This document shows positions 56,431-64,000 of a stretch of DNA of 64,000 nt, piece by piece. Within the stretch, counting starts at the first letter, position 1; each line of letters begins with the position of its first letter. The stretch lies in assembly GCA_001647635.1 (NCBI GenBank), contig CP014761.1:1612001-1676000 (forward strand), written 5' to 3'. Position numbers and translations under genes: made by a program. The notes under the pieces were generated by a model. That model saw only the letters and a program-made list of their open reading frames with translations. It had not been told where the DNA came from and did not search any database. This DNA comes from Leifsonia xyli (GTDB lineage: Bacteria > Actinomycetota > Actinomycetes > Actinomycetales > Microbacteriaceae).

Positions 56431-57497
56431 GCGGACTCCTGGTAGCGGTTGACGGCGGCGGGGAGGCCGAGCGCGTCGCGCAGGGTCCCTCCGGGGTGGG
56501 ATGCGGCGAGCGCGGTGCTCACGCGCAGCAGCGGGAGGACGGCGAAGGCCAGCTCGGGCAGGTCGACGTCGAGGACGGCCGGGTGGACGCGGACGCCGTC
56601 GGTCACGGCGGCGAGCTCCGCGAGGAGGGCGGCGAGCGGCTCGGCCGCGCCGACGTAGCGGGCGCGGGACCCGGCCCACGGGGTGTGCGCGTCGAGTGCG
56701 GCCACACGGTCGGCGGCGGGGACGCCCGCGGCGTCGAGCGCGACCTCGAGGTCGAGCACGGCGAGCAGCCCCAGCCTCTGCAGGCGGGAGGCCTCGGCCG
56801 CGGCACGCGCGACGAGGTCGTCGCCGTCGGCGTCGAAGAGCGCCACGTCGAGCTCGGCGTCGCCGGCGAGCGCCGCCGGACCGAACACCGGCAGTGCGCC
56901 CTGCGGCGGCCGAGGCACGATGGAGGGTCCGACGACGGAGTAGTCGTCGCCCTCGAAGCGGATGTGGTGCACCCGGTCGCGGTCGAGGTAGCGTCCGGTC
57001 GGGACGTCGCGGATGACCGCGTCCGTCTCCCACGAGTCCCAGAGGCGGCGCGCCACCTCGACGGCGTCGGCCGGTCGTCCCGGCTGACCGACGCGTCCGT
57101 AGAGGGATGCGGTGCCCGCGTCGTCGTCGGCGCTCACGACCCAGCCGGCGCGGCCGCGCGCGGCGTAGTCGAGGGAGGCGAGCTGCGTCGCGACGTGGAA
57201 CGGCTCGGTGTAGACGGTCCCGGCCTCCGGCACCAGGCCGATGCTGCCGCTGAGCGGCGCGGCGAAGGCGGCGCGCTGGATGGCATCGAGCCGCGCCCGG
57301 ATCCCGCCCGGCTCGGCCGGCGGCACGGCCGCATCGGCGAAGGTGGCGAACACGAACCCGGCACGCTCGGCGGCCTGCGCGCGCTCGGCGTGCAGCCGTC
57401 CGGTGAGCAGGGCGGACGGCGCGTGTGCGGCCGCACGCCAGGCGGCCGGGTGGGCGCCGTCGCCGTCGAGCTCGATTCCGAGGATGAAGCCGGTCAT
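56427..57497 (-). CDS. Second luciferase-like monooxygenase
   Basis: 356 residues, a shorter luciferase-like protein (LGIELDGDGAHPAAWRAAAH; later HVATQLASLDYAARGRAGWV). It lacks the long insert of the NtaA/SnaA type. Coupled to both neighbours, it probably works with the downstream monooxygenase on the same imported compound. Confidence 0.85.
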   Translation of the reverse strand: MTGFILGIELDGDGAHPAAWRAAAHAPSALLTGRLHAERAQAAERAGFVFATFADAAVPPAEPGGIRARLDAIQRAAFAAPLSGSIGLVPEAGTVYTEPFHVATQLASLDYAARGRAGWVVSADDDAGTASLYGRVGQPGRPADAVEVARRLWDSWETDAVIRDVPTGRYLDRDRVHHIRFEGDDYSVVGPSIVPRPPQGALPVFGPAALAGDAELDVALFDADGDDLVARAAAEASRLQRLGLLAVLDLEVALDAAGVPAADRVAALDAHTPWAGSRARYVGAAEPLAALLAELAAVTDGVRVHPAVLDVDLPELAFAVLPLLRVSTALAASHPGGTLRDALGLPAAVNRYQESA

Positions 57498-58314
57498 CGT
57501 GAGGTCCTCTCGTGCGGGAGGCGCTCCCCGGCCTCCACCGGGAAGGGCAGCCGGTTGCCGGCGGGCGGCAGCGGGCAGGTGGCGAACTCGGTGTAGGCGC
57601 ACGGCAGGTTGACCGCGCGGGTGAAGTCCAGGACGACGCGACCGTCGGCGTCCGGGGCAGCGACTGACAGCGAGCGGTTCGCGGGGTAGGTGGTCACGCC
57701 GCTCGTCGCATCCGTGAAGAGCACCAGCAGCGAGCCCGGCCGGAAGCCGTTGAAGGCGATCAGCCGGTGCACGTCGCCGTCGTGACGGAACTCGATCTCG
57801 CCGGGCGCGGCGTAGACGTGCTGCAGACCCTCGGCGACCGAGCCGACCGTCACCTCGACGGGCGCGTCGTAGGGGACGAAGCGTCCCTCGATCACCCAGC
57901 TCTCGGAGGGCACGTAGGCCGGGGTGCCGCGGTAACCGGCTCGGGTGGGATGCCCGGGGTGCCGCGGCCGCAGCAGGTCGTACCCGCCGCGCTTGGCGAT
58001 CTCGATGAGGGTGTCCCCGAATGCGGCGGTTCGTCCGCCGCGTTCGGGGATCGGGCCGAAGACGATACGGCCGGTGACCTCCGCGCCGTCCACGAGCAGC
58101 GACTCCCCGCGTCGAGCAGGGCGACGACGCCCTCCTCGCCGGTGGACCAGCGGCCGGGCAGCCCGTCGAAGCGCGTGGGCTCCGCGGTCAGCCAGTGCTG
58201 GGCCGTGATGGCGAGGAAGCCGTGCGCGGAGGCGCGGTCGGCCTCGTGCGCGTCGTGCCAGGCCTGCCATTCGGTCGCGAAGGCGGGCGCTGTCGTGTCG
58301 GATGCGATGGTCAT
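57494..58314 (-). pseudogene. DUF1684 protein, frameshifted
   Basis: The first frame (ATG at 58314) has EWQAWHDAHEADRASAHGFL and AITAQHWLTAEPTRFDGLPG. Near 58105-58109, in a CCCCG run (GGGG on the coding strand), the protein shifts to a second frame with GRIVFGPIPERGGRTAAFGD, RHPGHPTRAGYRGTPAY and FTRAVNLPCAYTEFATCPLPP, the DUF1684 C-terminal signature. One base is missing. The joined protein has about 270 residues. The family has no known reaction. Confidence 0.8.
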
Positions 58315-58338
58315 GTTCTCAGCCGTTCGTCTCGTCGG

Positions 58339-59358
58339 TCACTGGTTGTCGAGCGGGAGCCCGGGCGGGTTGATCTCCGACTTCGGCAGACCCTCGTTGG
58401 TGAGGTTGTAGGCCTTCAGCCACTTCGCGTACTGGCCGCCTTCGATGAGGTGGTTGATGGCGTCCGCGATCGGCTTGTCGAGACCGCTGTCCTTCTTCAC
58501 GGTGGCGGCGATGAGGCCCTGGAGGGTCTCCCCGGCTCCCGAGAAGGTGCCCGCGGTGCGGGTCGGATTGGCCGACGACGCGCTCTGCGTGTTCTGGTAC
58601 GCGGCGGTCGGGTTCGGGCCGAAGTAGGCCTCGATCTTGCCCGAGTTCAGTGCGAGCCAGACGGAGTTGGCGTCCGGGTAGTACTTGAGGTCGAGCGACT
58701 TGCCGGCGGCCTCGAGCTTCGCCTTCCACTCGAGCAGGATCTTCTCCTGGTTGGTGCCTGCGCTCACGGCGACGGTCTTGCCGGCGAGGTTCTGGTAGTC
58801 GCCGTCGAACTCCCACTTGTCCTTCTTGAGGACGGTGAAGGCGAGCTCGTCTTTGCGGTACGAGGCGAAGTCGTACTTCTCCTTGCGCTGCTCGGTGTCG
58901 GTGATGTTCGAGAAGCCGACGTCGGTCGCGCCGGTGTCGATCCCGACGAACAGGTTGTCCCAGGTCGCGTTCTTGACCTCGGGCTTGAGGCCGAGGACGG
59001 CGGCGACGAGGCGGCCGAGGTCGGGCTCGGAGCCGGTCAGCGTCTTCTGGTCGTCGCCGGTGAAGGCGAGGGGCGGGAAGCCGGCGGGCAGGGCGCCGAC
59101 GCCGATGACGAGGGTGCCGCGCTTCTTCACGGCGTCGGGCACCTCGGCGGCGATGGAGTCGACCTTGTCGACCTTGATCGACGTCTCGGTGCCGGCGCCG
59201 TTGGTGTGCGCGGCGATGGTGACGCTGCCGGCGGTGGATGTGCCGTCTTCGGCTGACGCCTGCCCCGAGCAGGCCGCGAGAGAGACGACGAGGGCGGCCG
59301 ACGCGAGGACCGCGCCCGGGACGCCGAGCCGGCGTCGGAGCGAACGAGGGGATGACAT
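58339..59358 (-). CDS. Amino-acid-type ABC transporter substrate-binding lipoprotein
   Basis: 339 residues. A lipoprotein signal with lipobox LAAC (LVVSLAACSGQ) is followed by a type II periplasmic-binding fold. GTLVIGVGALPAGFPPLAF, VGIDTGATDVGFSNITDTEQ, VAVSAGTNQEKILLEWKAKL and GKIEAYFGPNPTAAY are the usual signatures of the polar amino-acid family. It should capture a cysteine- or sulfur-amino-acid-like ligand outside the membrane. Confidence 0.93.
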   Translation of the reverse strand: MSSPRSLRRRLGVPGAVLASAALVVSLAACSGQASAEDGTSTAGSVTIAAHTNGAGTETSIKVDKVDSIAAEVPDAVKKRGTLVIGVGALPAGFPPLAFTGDDQKTLTGSEPDLGRLVAAVLGLKPEVKNATWDNLFVGIDTGATDVGFSNITDTEQRKEKYDFASYRKDELAFTVLKKDKWEFDGDYQNLAGKTVAVSAGTNQEKILLEWKAKLEAAGKSLDLKYYPDANSVWLALNSGKIEAYFGPNPTAAYQNTQSASSANPTRTAGTFSGAGETLQGLIAATVKKDSGLDKPIADAINHLIEGGQYAKWLKAYNLTNEGLPKSEINPPGLPLDNQ

Positions 59359-59411
59359 GCGGGTTCTCCTTGGTGGGTGGGATGGTGCGATTGCGTTCAG
59401 AGACCGTGCCC

Positions 59412-60170
59412 TCAGAGGACGCGGCTCAGGAACTCTCTGGTGCGCTCCTCGCGCGGGTCGTCGAGCACGTCGGCGGGGCTGCCCTGCTCGACGATCCGGC
59501 CGTCGTCGAGGAACACGACACGGTCGGCGACCTCGCGGGCGAAGCCGATCTCGTGGGTGACGACGACGAGGGTCGCGCCGGAGCCCGCGAGCGAGCGGAT
59601 GACGGCGAGCACCTCGCCGACCAGCTCCGGGTCGAGGGCCGACGTCGGCTCGTCGAACAGCAGCACGTCCGGTCGCAGGGCGAGCGCGCGGGCGATGGCG
59701 ACGCGCTGCTGCTGTCCGCCCGAGAGCTGCCGCGGGTAGGCGGCCGCCTTGTCCGAGAGGCCGACCCGGGCGAGCAGCGCGAGCGCCTCTTCGCGGGCGA
59801 CCGCGGCGGGCGTGCCCTGCGCGATCGGGGCCTCCGACACGTTCTCGAGGATGGTGAGGTGCGGGAACAGGTTGAAGTTCTGGAACACGAATCCGATCCG
59901 GGCGCGCTGCCGCAGGATCTCCTTCTCGCTCCGCTCCTTCAGCCGGCCGCGATGCACGCGCACGCCGATCAGCTCGCCACCGACGACGACGTAGCCCTCG
60001 TCGAGCGGCTCCAGGTGGTTGATCGCGCGCAACAGGGTCGACTTGCCGGAGCCGGACGGGCCGAGGACGACGGTGACCGTCCCCGCCTCGATGGTCAGGT
60101 CGACGCCGCGCAGCACGGGCTTGTCGCCGAACGATTTGGTGGCGTTCGCGATCTCGATCCCGGCGGTCAC
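59412..60170 (-). CDS. Amino-acid-type ABC transporter ATPase
   Basis: 252 residues, a complete ABC ATPase with Walker [11 protein letters not shown]-loop [18 protein letters not shown], signature [15 protein letters not shown], Walker [15 protein letters not shown] and the switch His in [13 protein letters not shown]. The GTG start overlaps the permease stop by 4 bp. The HLTILENV and ALDPE segments are typical of the polar amino-acid family (GlnQ, TcyC-like). Confidence 0.97.
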   Translation of the reverse strand: MTAGIEIANATKSFGDKPVLRGVDLTIEAGTVTVVLGPSGSGKSTLLRAINHLEPLDEGYVVVGGELIGVRVHRGRLKERSEKEILRQRARIGFVFQNFNLFPHLTILENVSEAPIAQGTPAAVAREEALALLARVGLSDKAAAYPRQLSGGQQQRVAIARALALRPDVLLFDEPTSALDPELVGEVLAVIRSLAGSGATLVVVTHEIGFAREVADRVVFLDDGRIVEQGSPADVLDDPREERTREFLSRVL

Positions 60171-61147
60171 GCGGCACCGTCCAGACGGTTGTTCGACCAG
60201 CCGGCGAGCCGACGACGGACGCGCTGGAGCGGCGTCGGCGGCAGCGACCGGACGGCGCCGCGCGCGTAGAACCGCTCGACGTAGTACTGGATGACCGACA
60301 CGACACTGGTCAGCACGAGGTACCAGATGGTCGCGACGACGAGCAGCGGGATGATGTCCGTCGGGTAGGTGCTGCCCAGGTTCTGGACGACGCCGAACAG
60401 GTCGAGCAGCGACACGTAGAAGAGGAGGGAGCTGGCCTTCAGCAGACCGATGATCTGGTTCACGTAGGCGGGGACGATCGAGCGCAGGGCCTGCGGCAGC
60501 ACGATCCGCCGGAACTGGCGCCCGCGCGGGATGCCCAGCGCCTTCGCCGCCTCGTGCTGCCCCTGGTCGACCGAGAGCACACCGGCTCGCACGATCTCGG
60601 AGCTGTACGCGATCTCGCTCAGGCTCAGGCCGATGACGCCGAGCGTGAGCTCGGACAGTACCGACACGGTCTTGACCTCGAACTGCGGACCGAACGGGAT
60701 GCCGATGCCGATGGTCGGGTACAGGTTGCCGAGGTTGTAGAGGAAGATCAGCACCAGGATCAGCGGCACCGAGCGGAACAGCCAGACGTAGAGCCAGCTG
60801 ACGGAGCTCAGGACCGGATTCGCCGAGAGCCGGCCGAGGGCGACGACAATGCCGCCCGCGAAGCTGACGACCGCCGAGATCGCGGTCGCGACCAGCGTGA
60901 GCTGCAGCCCGGTGAGGATGGCCGGGCTGAACAGCCACTTCCCCACCTTCGCCCACTCCCACGACGGGTTGGTGAAGAGCGTCTGACCGAAGTTGAGCAG
61001 CAGGACGAGCACGAGGGCGGCGGCGATCCAGCGGCCGGGGTGGCGGAGCGGGAGGATGGGGCGCTCGGCCAGGCGGCGCAGGTCGATCCCGTCGGGGACG
61101 GCGGGGGCGGTGACCGCGCTCGCCTCCACGGTCGTGGCGGCGCTCAT
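60167..61147 (-). CDS. Amino-acid-type ABC transporter permease
   Basis: 326 residues with an N-terminal extension and six or so transmembrane helices. The EAA loop has [20 protein letters not shown], typical of the HisMQ family. A long cytoplasmic N-terminus precedes the first helix ([14 protein letters not shown]). It is coupled by 4-bp overlaps to the ATPase and GNAT genes. Confidence 0.95.
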   Translation of the reverse strand: MSAATTVEASAVTAPAVPDGIDLRRLAERPILPLRHPGRWIAAALVLVLLLNFGQTLFTNPSWEWAKVGKWLFSPAILTGLQLTLVATAISAVVSFAGGIVVALGRLSANPVLSSVSWLYVWLFRSVPLILVLIFLYNLGNLYPTIGIGIPFGPQFEVKTVSVLSELTLGVIGLSLSEIAYSSEIVRAGVLSVDQGQHEAAKALGIPRGRQFRRIVLPQALRSIVPAYVNQIIGLLKASSLLFYVSLLDLFGVVQNLGSTYPTDIIPLLVVATIWYLVLTSVVSVIQYYVERFYARGAVRSLPPTPLQRVRRRLAGWSNNRLDGAA

Positions 61148-61653
61148 CGTTCCACCCCCAGCGTCTTCTCGAACGGATGGATGCCGACCTGCTCAGGCTC
61201 GAGCGCCGTGTCGTACAGGGGGCGGTATCCCGCGGCCAGGTACAGCGCCTTCGCCTCGGGCTGGCGCGGGCCGGTCGTGAGGTAGACCTTCGTGTAGCCC
61301 TGGCGCACCGCCTCGGACTCCAGCTCGTTCACGATCCGGCGGGCGAGGCCCTGGCGGCGGTGGCGCGAGCTGGTCCAGATGCGCTTCAGCTCGGCGGTGT
61401 GCTCGTCGAGCCGCTTGAACGCGCCTCCGGCGATGGGCTCCCCCGCGCGCAGCAGCAGCACGAACGCGCCGCCCTGGGCCGGTGCGAACAGCTCGGCCGG
61501 GTAGCGGTTCAGCTCGGTCGAAGCGCGCTCGCCGAAGAAGTCGCCGTAGCGGGTGTCGTACTCGTACTCGAGCTCGTCCAGCAGCGGCCGGGCCAGCGGA
61601 TCGGTCGCTTCGACATAACGGAACTCGTCGGCGTCGACGTTCGTGACGGTCAC
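61144..61653 (-). CDS. GNAT acetyltransferase of the sulfur cluster
   Basis: 169 residues. GNAT fold with the acetyl-CoA loop [20 protein letters not shown], then [20 protein letters not shown] and GYRPLY. The GTG start overlaps nothing upstream and is the first gene of the minus-strand operon. In Bacillus S-modified cysteine salvage operons an acetyltransferase protects the amino group before oxygenation, which fits here. Confidence 0.88.
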   Translation of the reverse strand: MTVTNVDADEFRYVEATDPLARPLLDELEYEYDTRYGDFFGERASTELNRYPAELFAPAQGGAFVLLLRAGEPIAGGAFKRLDEHTAELKRIWTSSRHRRQGLARRIVNELESEAVRQGYTKVYLTTGPRQPEAKALYLAAGYRPLYDTALEPEQVGIHPFEKTLGVER

Positions 61654-61723
61654 CGGATGCCTCCTTCTCGCGGGGTGGGAGCGGATGTTTCGGATGACCG
61701 TAGAGGGCATCTCGCGCGCCGCG

Positions 61724-61737
61724 GTAACGATGGTTAC
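61724..61737. promoter_or_regulatory. Inverted repeat between divergent sulfur-cluster genes
   Basis: GTAAC-GATG-GTTAC, in the 156-bp gap between the GNAT gene and the FAD-binding gene. It may bind a regulator that controls both transcripts. Confidence 0.45.
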
Positions 61738-61809
61738 GGTTTGCGACGCCCGCGAAACACGGCGTCACGGACGCTTGCCCGGACCGCGCTCGCGATGCAG
61801 GGTGACCCG

Positions 61810-63732
61810 ATGCCCACCACGTCCCCGACCTCGTCCATCGCCGTCGTCGGCGCCGGTCCGCGCGCCGTCGGCTGGCTGGAGCGGTTCGCGGCGGCGCGGT
61901 CGGCCTCCGCGGAGAGGCCGCCGGTCGTGATCCACCTGATCGACCCGTTCCCGGCCGGACCCGGACGGATCTGGCGTCACGACCAGTCGCCACTGCTCAA
62001 GCTGAACTCGATGGTCGAGCACGTCACGATGTTCACGGACGACACGTGCGCGGTCGACGGGCCCGTCGTCCCCGGGCCGTCTCTGCTGGAGTGGGTGGAG
62101 GGCGTGCGCGACGGCCGCATCGCGGACGCGGAGGTCGGCGATCCGGGCGTCGCGGCCGAGCTGGCGCGCCTGCGCCGGGGAGACTTCCCGACCCGGAGGC
62201 TGCAGAGCCGCTACCTTGACTGGTTCCTACGCCGGGCCATCGCCGCGCTGGATGCCGACGCGACCGTCGTGCGGCGGACCGGGGAGGTCGTCGCGGTGAC
62301 GGACGACGGGGAGCACGAGACGGTCCGGCTCGCCGACGGCACGGTGCTCCGCGCCGACGCCGTCGTGTACGCGCTGGGGCACACCGGCAGCGAGCCGTCG
62401 GGAGAGGCCGCCACCCTCGCCGCCTTCGCCGACCGTCACGGCCTGCACTACCAGCCGCCCGCGTTCACCGCCGACGCCGAGCTGTCCGGCATCCCGGCCG
62501 GCGAGACGGTCGCCGTGCGCGGGATGGGACTGGCCGCCGTCGACCTCGTCGTGCTCCTGACGCAGGGACGCGGTGGACGCTTCGAGTGGCACCACGACGG
62601 CCTCCGCTACCGGCCGAGCGGGCGCGAGCCGCGCATCCTCATCGGGTCGCGGCGGGGCGTGCCGTATCGCTCGAAGATCTCCTCGACCCTCGCGGGCGAG
62701 GCGCCGTCGCTGCGGTACCTCACGCCCGAGGTGGTCGCGCGGCTGACGCGCGACCCCGGGACGCTCGACTTCCGCCGCGACGTCTGGCCATTGGTCGAGA
62801 GAGAGCTGCTGCACGGCTACTACCGCGAGCTGTTCACCGGGCATCCGGAACGGGTCGCCGTGGCCTGGGAGCGCTTCCGGGCGGAGCTGGACGGGGTCGA
62901 CCCGCGGTCGGCGGCGTACCGCGACCTGCTGGCCGCATCCCTCCCGGACCCGTCCGACCACCTCCACCTCGGCGCGTTCGACCGGCCGCTCGCCGGGGAG
63001 CGCTTCGCGTCGCGCGAGGCGCTGCAGCGCCGCCTGCGGGAGCACCTGCGCGACGACCTGCACCGGCGCACCGCGGCGGAGCACAGCGAGACGCTGGGGC
63101 TCTTCCTCGCGCTGCTGCAGACGATGTTCGCGCTGGCGCCGGTGGGCGCCTCCCCCGCCTGGACGGACGAGTCGCGCACGCGCGACCTCCACGGCTGGTG
63201 GCCGGCGTACTTCAGCTACGTCGCCTCCGGGCCGCCCGGGCACCGGCTGGAGGAACTGCTTGCCCTCTCCGACGCCGGGGTCGTCGAGTTCGCGGGGGCT
63301 GACCTCGTTGTGACCGCTGACGAGGAGGCCAGGGCGTTCCGCGTCTCCAGCCCATCGGTCGACGGGTCGGTGCTGACGCGCACCCTCGTCGACGCCTGGC
63401 TGCCCGCCGCGCACGCCGACCGCACCGACAACCGCGCGCTCCGCGACCTGGCGGTCAGCGGCGCCGGATCGTTCCGGCACGGGATGCTGCGCGTGCACCC
63501 CGACGACGCGCGGGTGCTCGACGCGACCGGCGCACCGCATCCCCGCCGCTGGGCGATCGGGCCGTTCACCGACGCGCCCTTCGCCGGGGCCTTCGCGCGG
63601 CCGGGCACGAACGCCCTGTCGTTCCGCGAGAACGACCGGGTCGCGCAGGCGGTGCACCGGCTGGTCGCTGACCGTGCGGCGACGCACAGCGCAACATCGC
63701 CTGGCACGTCGCCGGTGCTGTCACTACAGTGA
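61810..63732 (+). CDS. FAD/NAD(P)-binding protein
   Basis: 640 residues. Starts with the dinucleotide-binding IAVVGAGPRAVGWLERFAAA. Typical of FAD-NAD(P)-binding proteins (PF13454-like), it then shows HDQSPLLKLNSMVEHVTMFT, TLDFRRDVWPLVERELLHGY and a C-terminal PGTNALSFRENDRVAQAVH. An ATG 15 bases earlier is also possible. The role is probably redox support or oxygenation in the sulfur pathway, shown only by its place between the two transcripts. Confidence 0.85.
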   Translation: MPTTSPTSSIAVVGAGPRAVGWLERFAAARSASAERPPVVIHLIDPFPAGPGRIWRHDQSPLLKLNSMVEHVTMFTDDTCAVDGPVVPGPSLLEWVEGVRDGRIADAEVGDPGVAAELARLRRGDFPTRRLQSRYLDWFLRRAIAALDADATVVRRTGEVVAVTDDGEHETVRLADGTVLRADAVVYALGHTGSEPSGEAATLAAFADRHGLHYQPPAFTADAELSGIPAGETVAVRGMGLAAVDLVVLLTQGRGGRFEWHHDGLRYRPSGREPRILIGSRRGVPYRSKISSTLAGEAPSLRYLTPEVVARLTRDPGTLDFRRDVWPLVERELLHGYYRELFTGHPERVAVAWERFRAELDGVDPRSAAYRDLLAASLPDPSDHLHLGAFDRPLAGERFASREALQRRLREHLRDDLHRRTAAEHSETLGLFLALLQTMFALAPVGASPAWTDESRTRDLHGWWPAYFSYVASGPPGHRLEELLALSDAGVVEFAGADLVVTADEEARAFRVSSPSVDGSVLTRTLVDAWLPAAHADRTDNRALRDLAVSGAGSFRHGMLRVHPDDARVLDATGAPHPRRWAIGPFTDAPFAGAFARPGTNALSFRENDRVAQAVHRLVADRAATHSATSPGTSPVLSLQ

Positions 63733-63736
63733 CCCC

Positions 63737-64000
63737 ATGCCGGACGAACCCCGCCGCCCGCTCGATTTCGAGACCCGCCAGATCCACGCAGGAGCCGTCG
63801 TCGACTCCGAGACCCGGTCCCGGGTGACGCCGATCTACCAGACGGCGGCGTACGTCTTCGACAGCTTCGACGACGGCGAGGAGCGGTTCGCCGGCCGCAG
63901 CGCCTACCGGGCCTACTCGCGCAACGAGAACCCCACCAACGCGGTCGCCGGGCGCCGCATCGCGGACCTCGAGGGCGGGGTCGACGGGATCGTCGTGGCC
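63737..64000 (+). CDS. Cys/Met metabolism PLP enzyme, MetY-like (3' partial)
   Basis: The first 88 codons of a PLP-dependent enzyme: PLDFETRQIHAGAVVDSETR, then VTPIYQTAAYVFDSFDDGEE, SRNENPTNAVAGRRIADLEG. These are typical of O-acetylhomoserine sulfhydrylase and cystathionine gamma-synthase. The ATG lies 4 bases after the FAD gene stop, so the two are cotranscribed. The active-site Lys lies beyond the window. Confidence 0.9.
   Translation, partial: MPDEPRRPLDFETRQIHAGAVVDSETRSRVTPIYQTAAYVFDSFDDGEERFAGRSAYRAYSRNENPTNAVAGRRIADLEGGVDGIVVA

Overview
The window is a high-GC chromosomal segment of an actinobacterium, most probably of the family Microbacteriaceae (Leifsonia-like). This rests on the base composition, the GTGA/ATGA-coupled operons, and an actinobacterial housekeeping order tilS-hpt-ftsH-folE-folP-folB-folK-DUF3180-PH-PH-DUF2520-panC-lysS. 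Species cannot be fixed from the sequence alone. The window starts inside a histidine kinase gene and ends inside a sulfhydrylase gene.

Layout. 1-5800: a CitAB-type two-component pair (kinase partial), a secreted lysozyme-like protein, an OmpR-type pair beside a COG4705 membrane protein, and small proteins. 5837-7074: small and broken genes ending in a copy of the 3' end of tRNA-Ser. 7075-9606: a roughly 2.5 kb decayed integrative element between 98-bp direct repeats, with an integrase remnant at its right end and an intact tRNA-Ser(CGA) beyond it. 9785-21433: SGNH hydrolase, alpha/beta hydrolase, radA, YCII protein, acetyltransferase, clpC, lipoprotein, pirin, vapBC with a perfect operator palindrome, and cardiolipin synthase. 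21467-33487: a long minus-strand housekeeping block for lysine tRNA charging, pantothenate, folate, FtsH, hypoxanthine salvage and lysidine synthase. 33531-37397: pyrophosphatase, a tandem pair of cell-wall hydrolases (M23 and NlpC/P60), and three tRNAs (Glu, Asp, Phe). 37572-45681: a CWB2-repeat surface protein, a secreted GH3 enzyme, and a divergent four-gene operon of processive glycosyltransferase, exosortase-family protein, unknown membrane protein and a sortase-like protein. 45828-54923: accessory genes including mug, a large LuxR regulator coupled to an MFS exporter, and a MarR regulator divergent from a membrane protein with twin palindromic operators. 55069-64000: an apparent sulfur-compound salvage cluster with two flavin monooxygenases, a DUF1684 protein, an amino-acid-type ABC transporter, a GNAT acetyltransferase, an FAD-binding protein and the start of an O-acetylhomoserine sulfhydrylase or cystathionine synthase.

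The most interesting regions are the exosortase, glycosyltransferase and sortase-like operon, the tRNA-Ser island with its unrecognised cargo gene, and the sulfur cluster. At least six otherwise intact-looking genes outside the island (tilS, a small membrane gene, LuxR, MarR, the YhgE/DUF3533-like gene and DUF1684) each carry one small frameshift. A shared cause such as assembly indels is more likely than independent decay, above all for tilS, which is normally essential.
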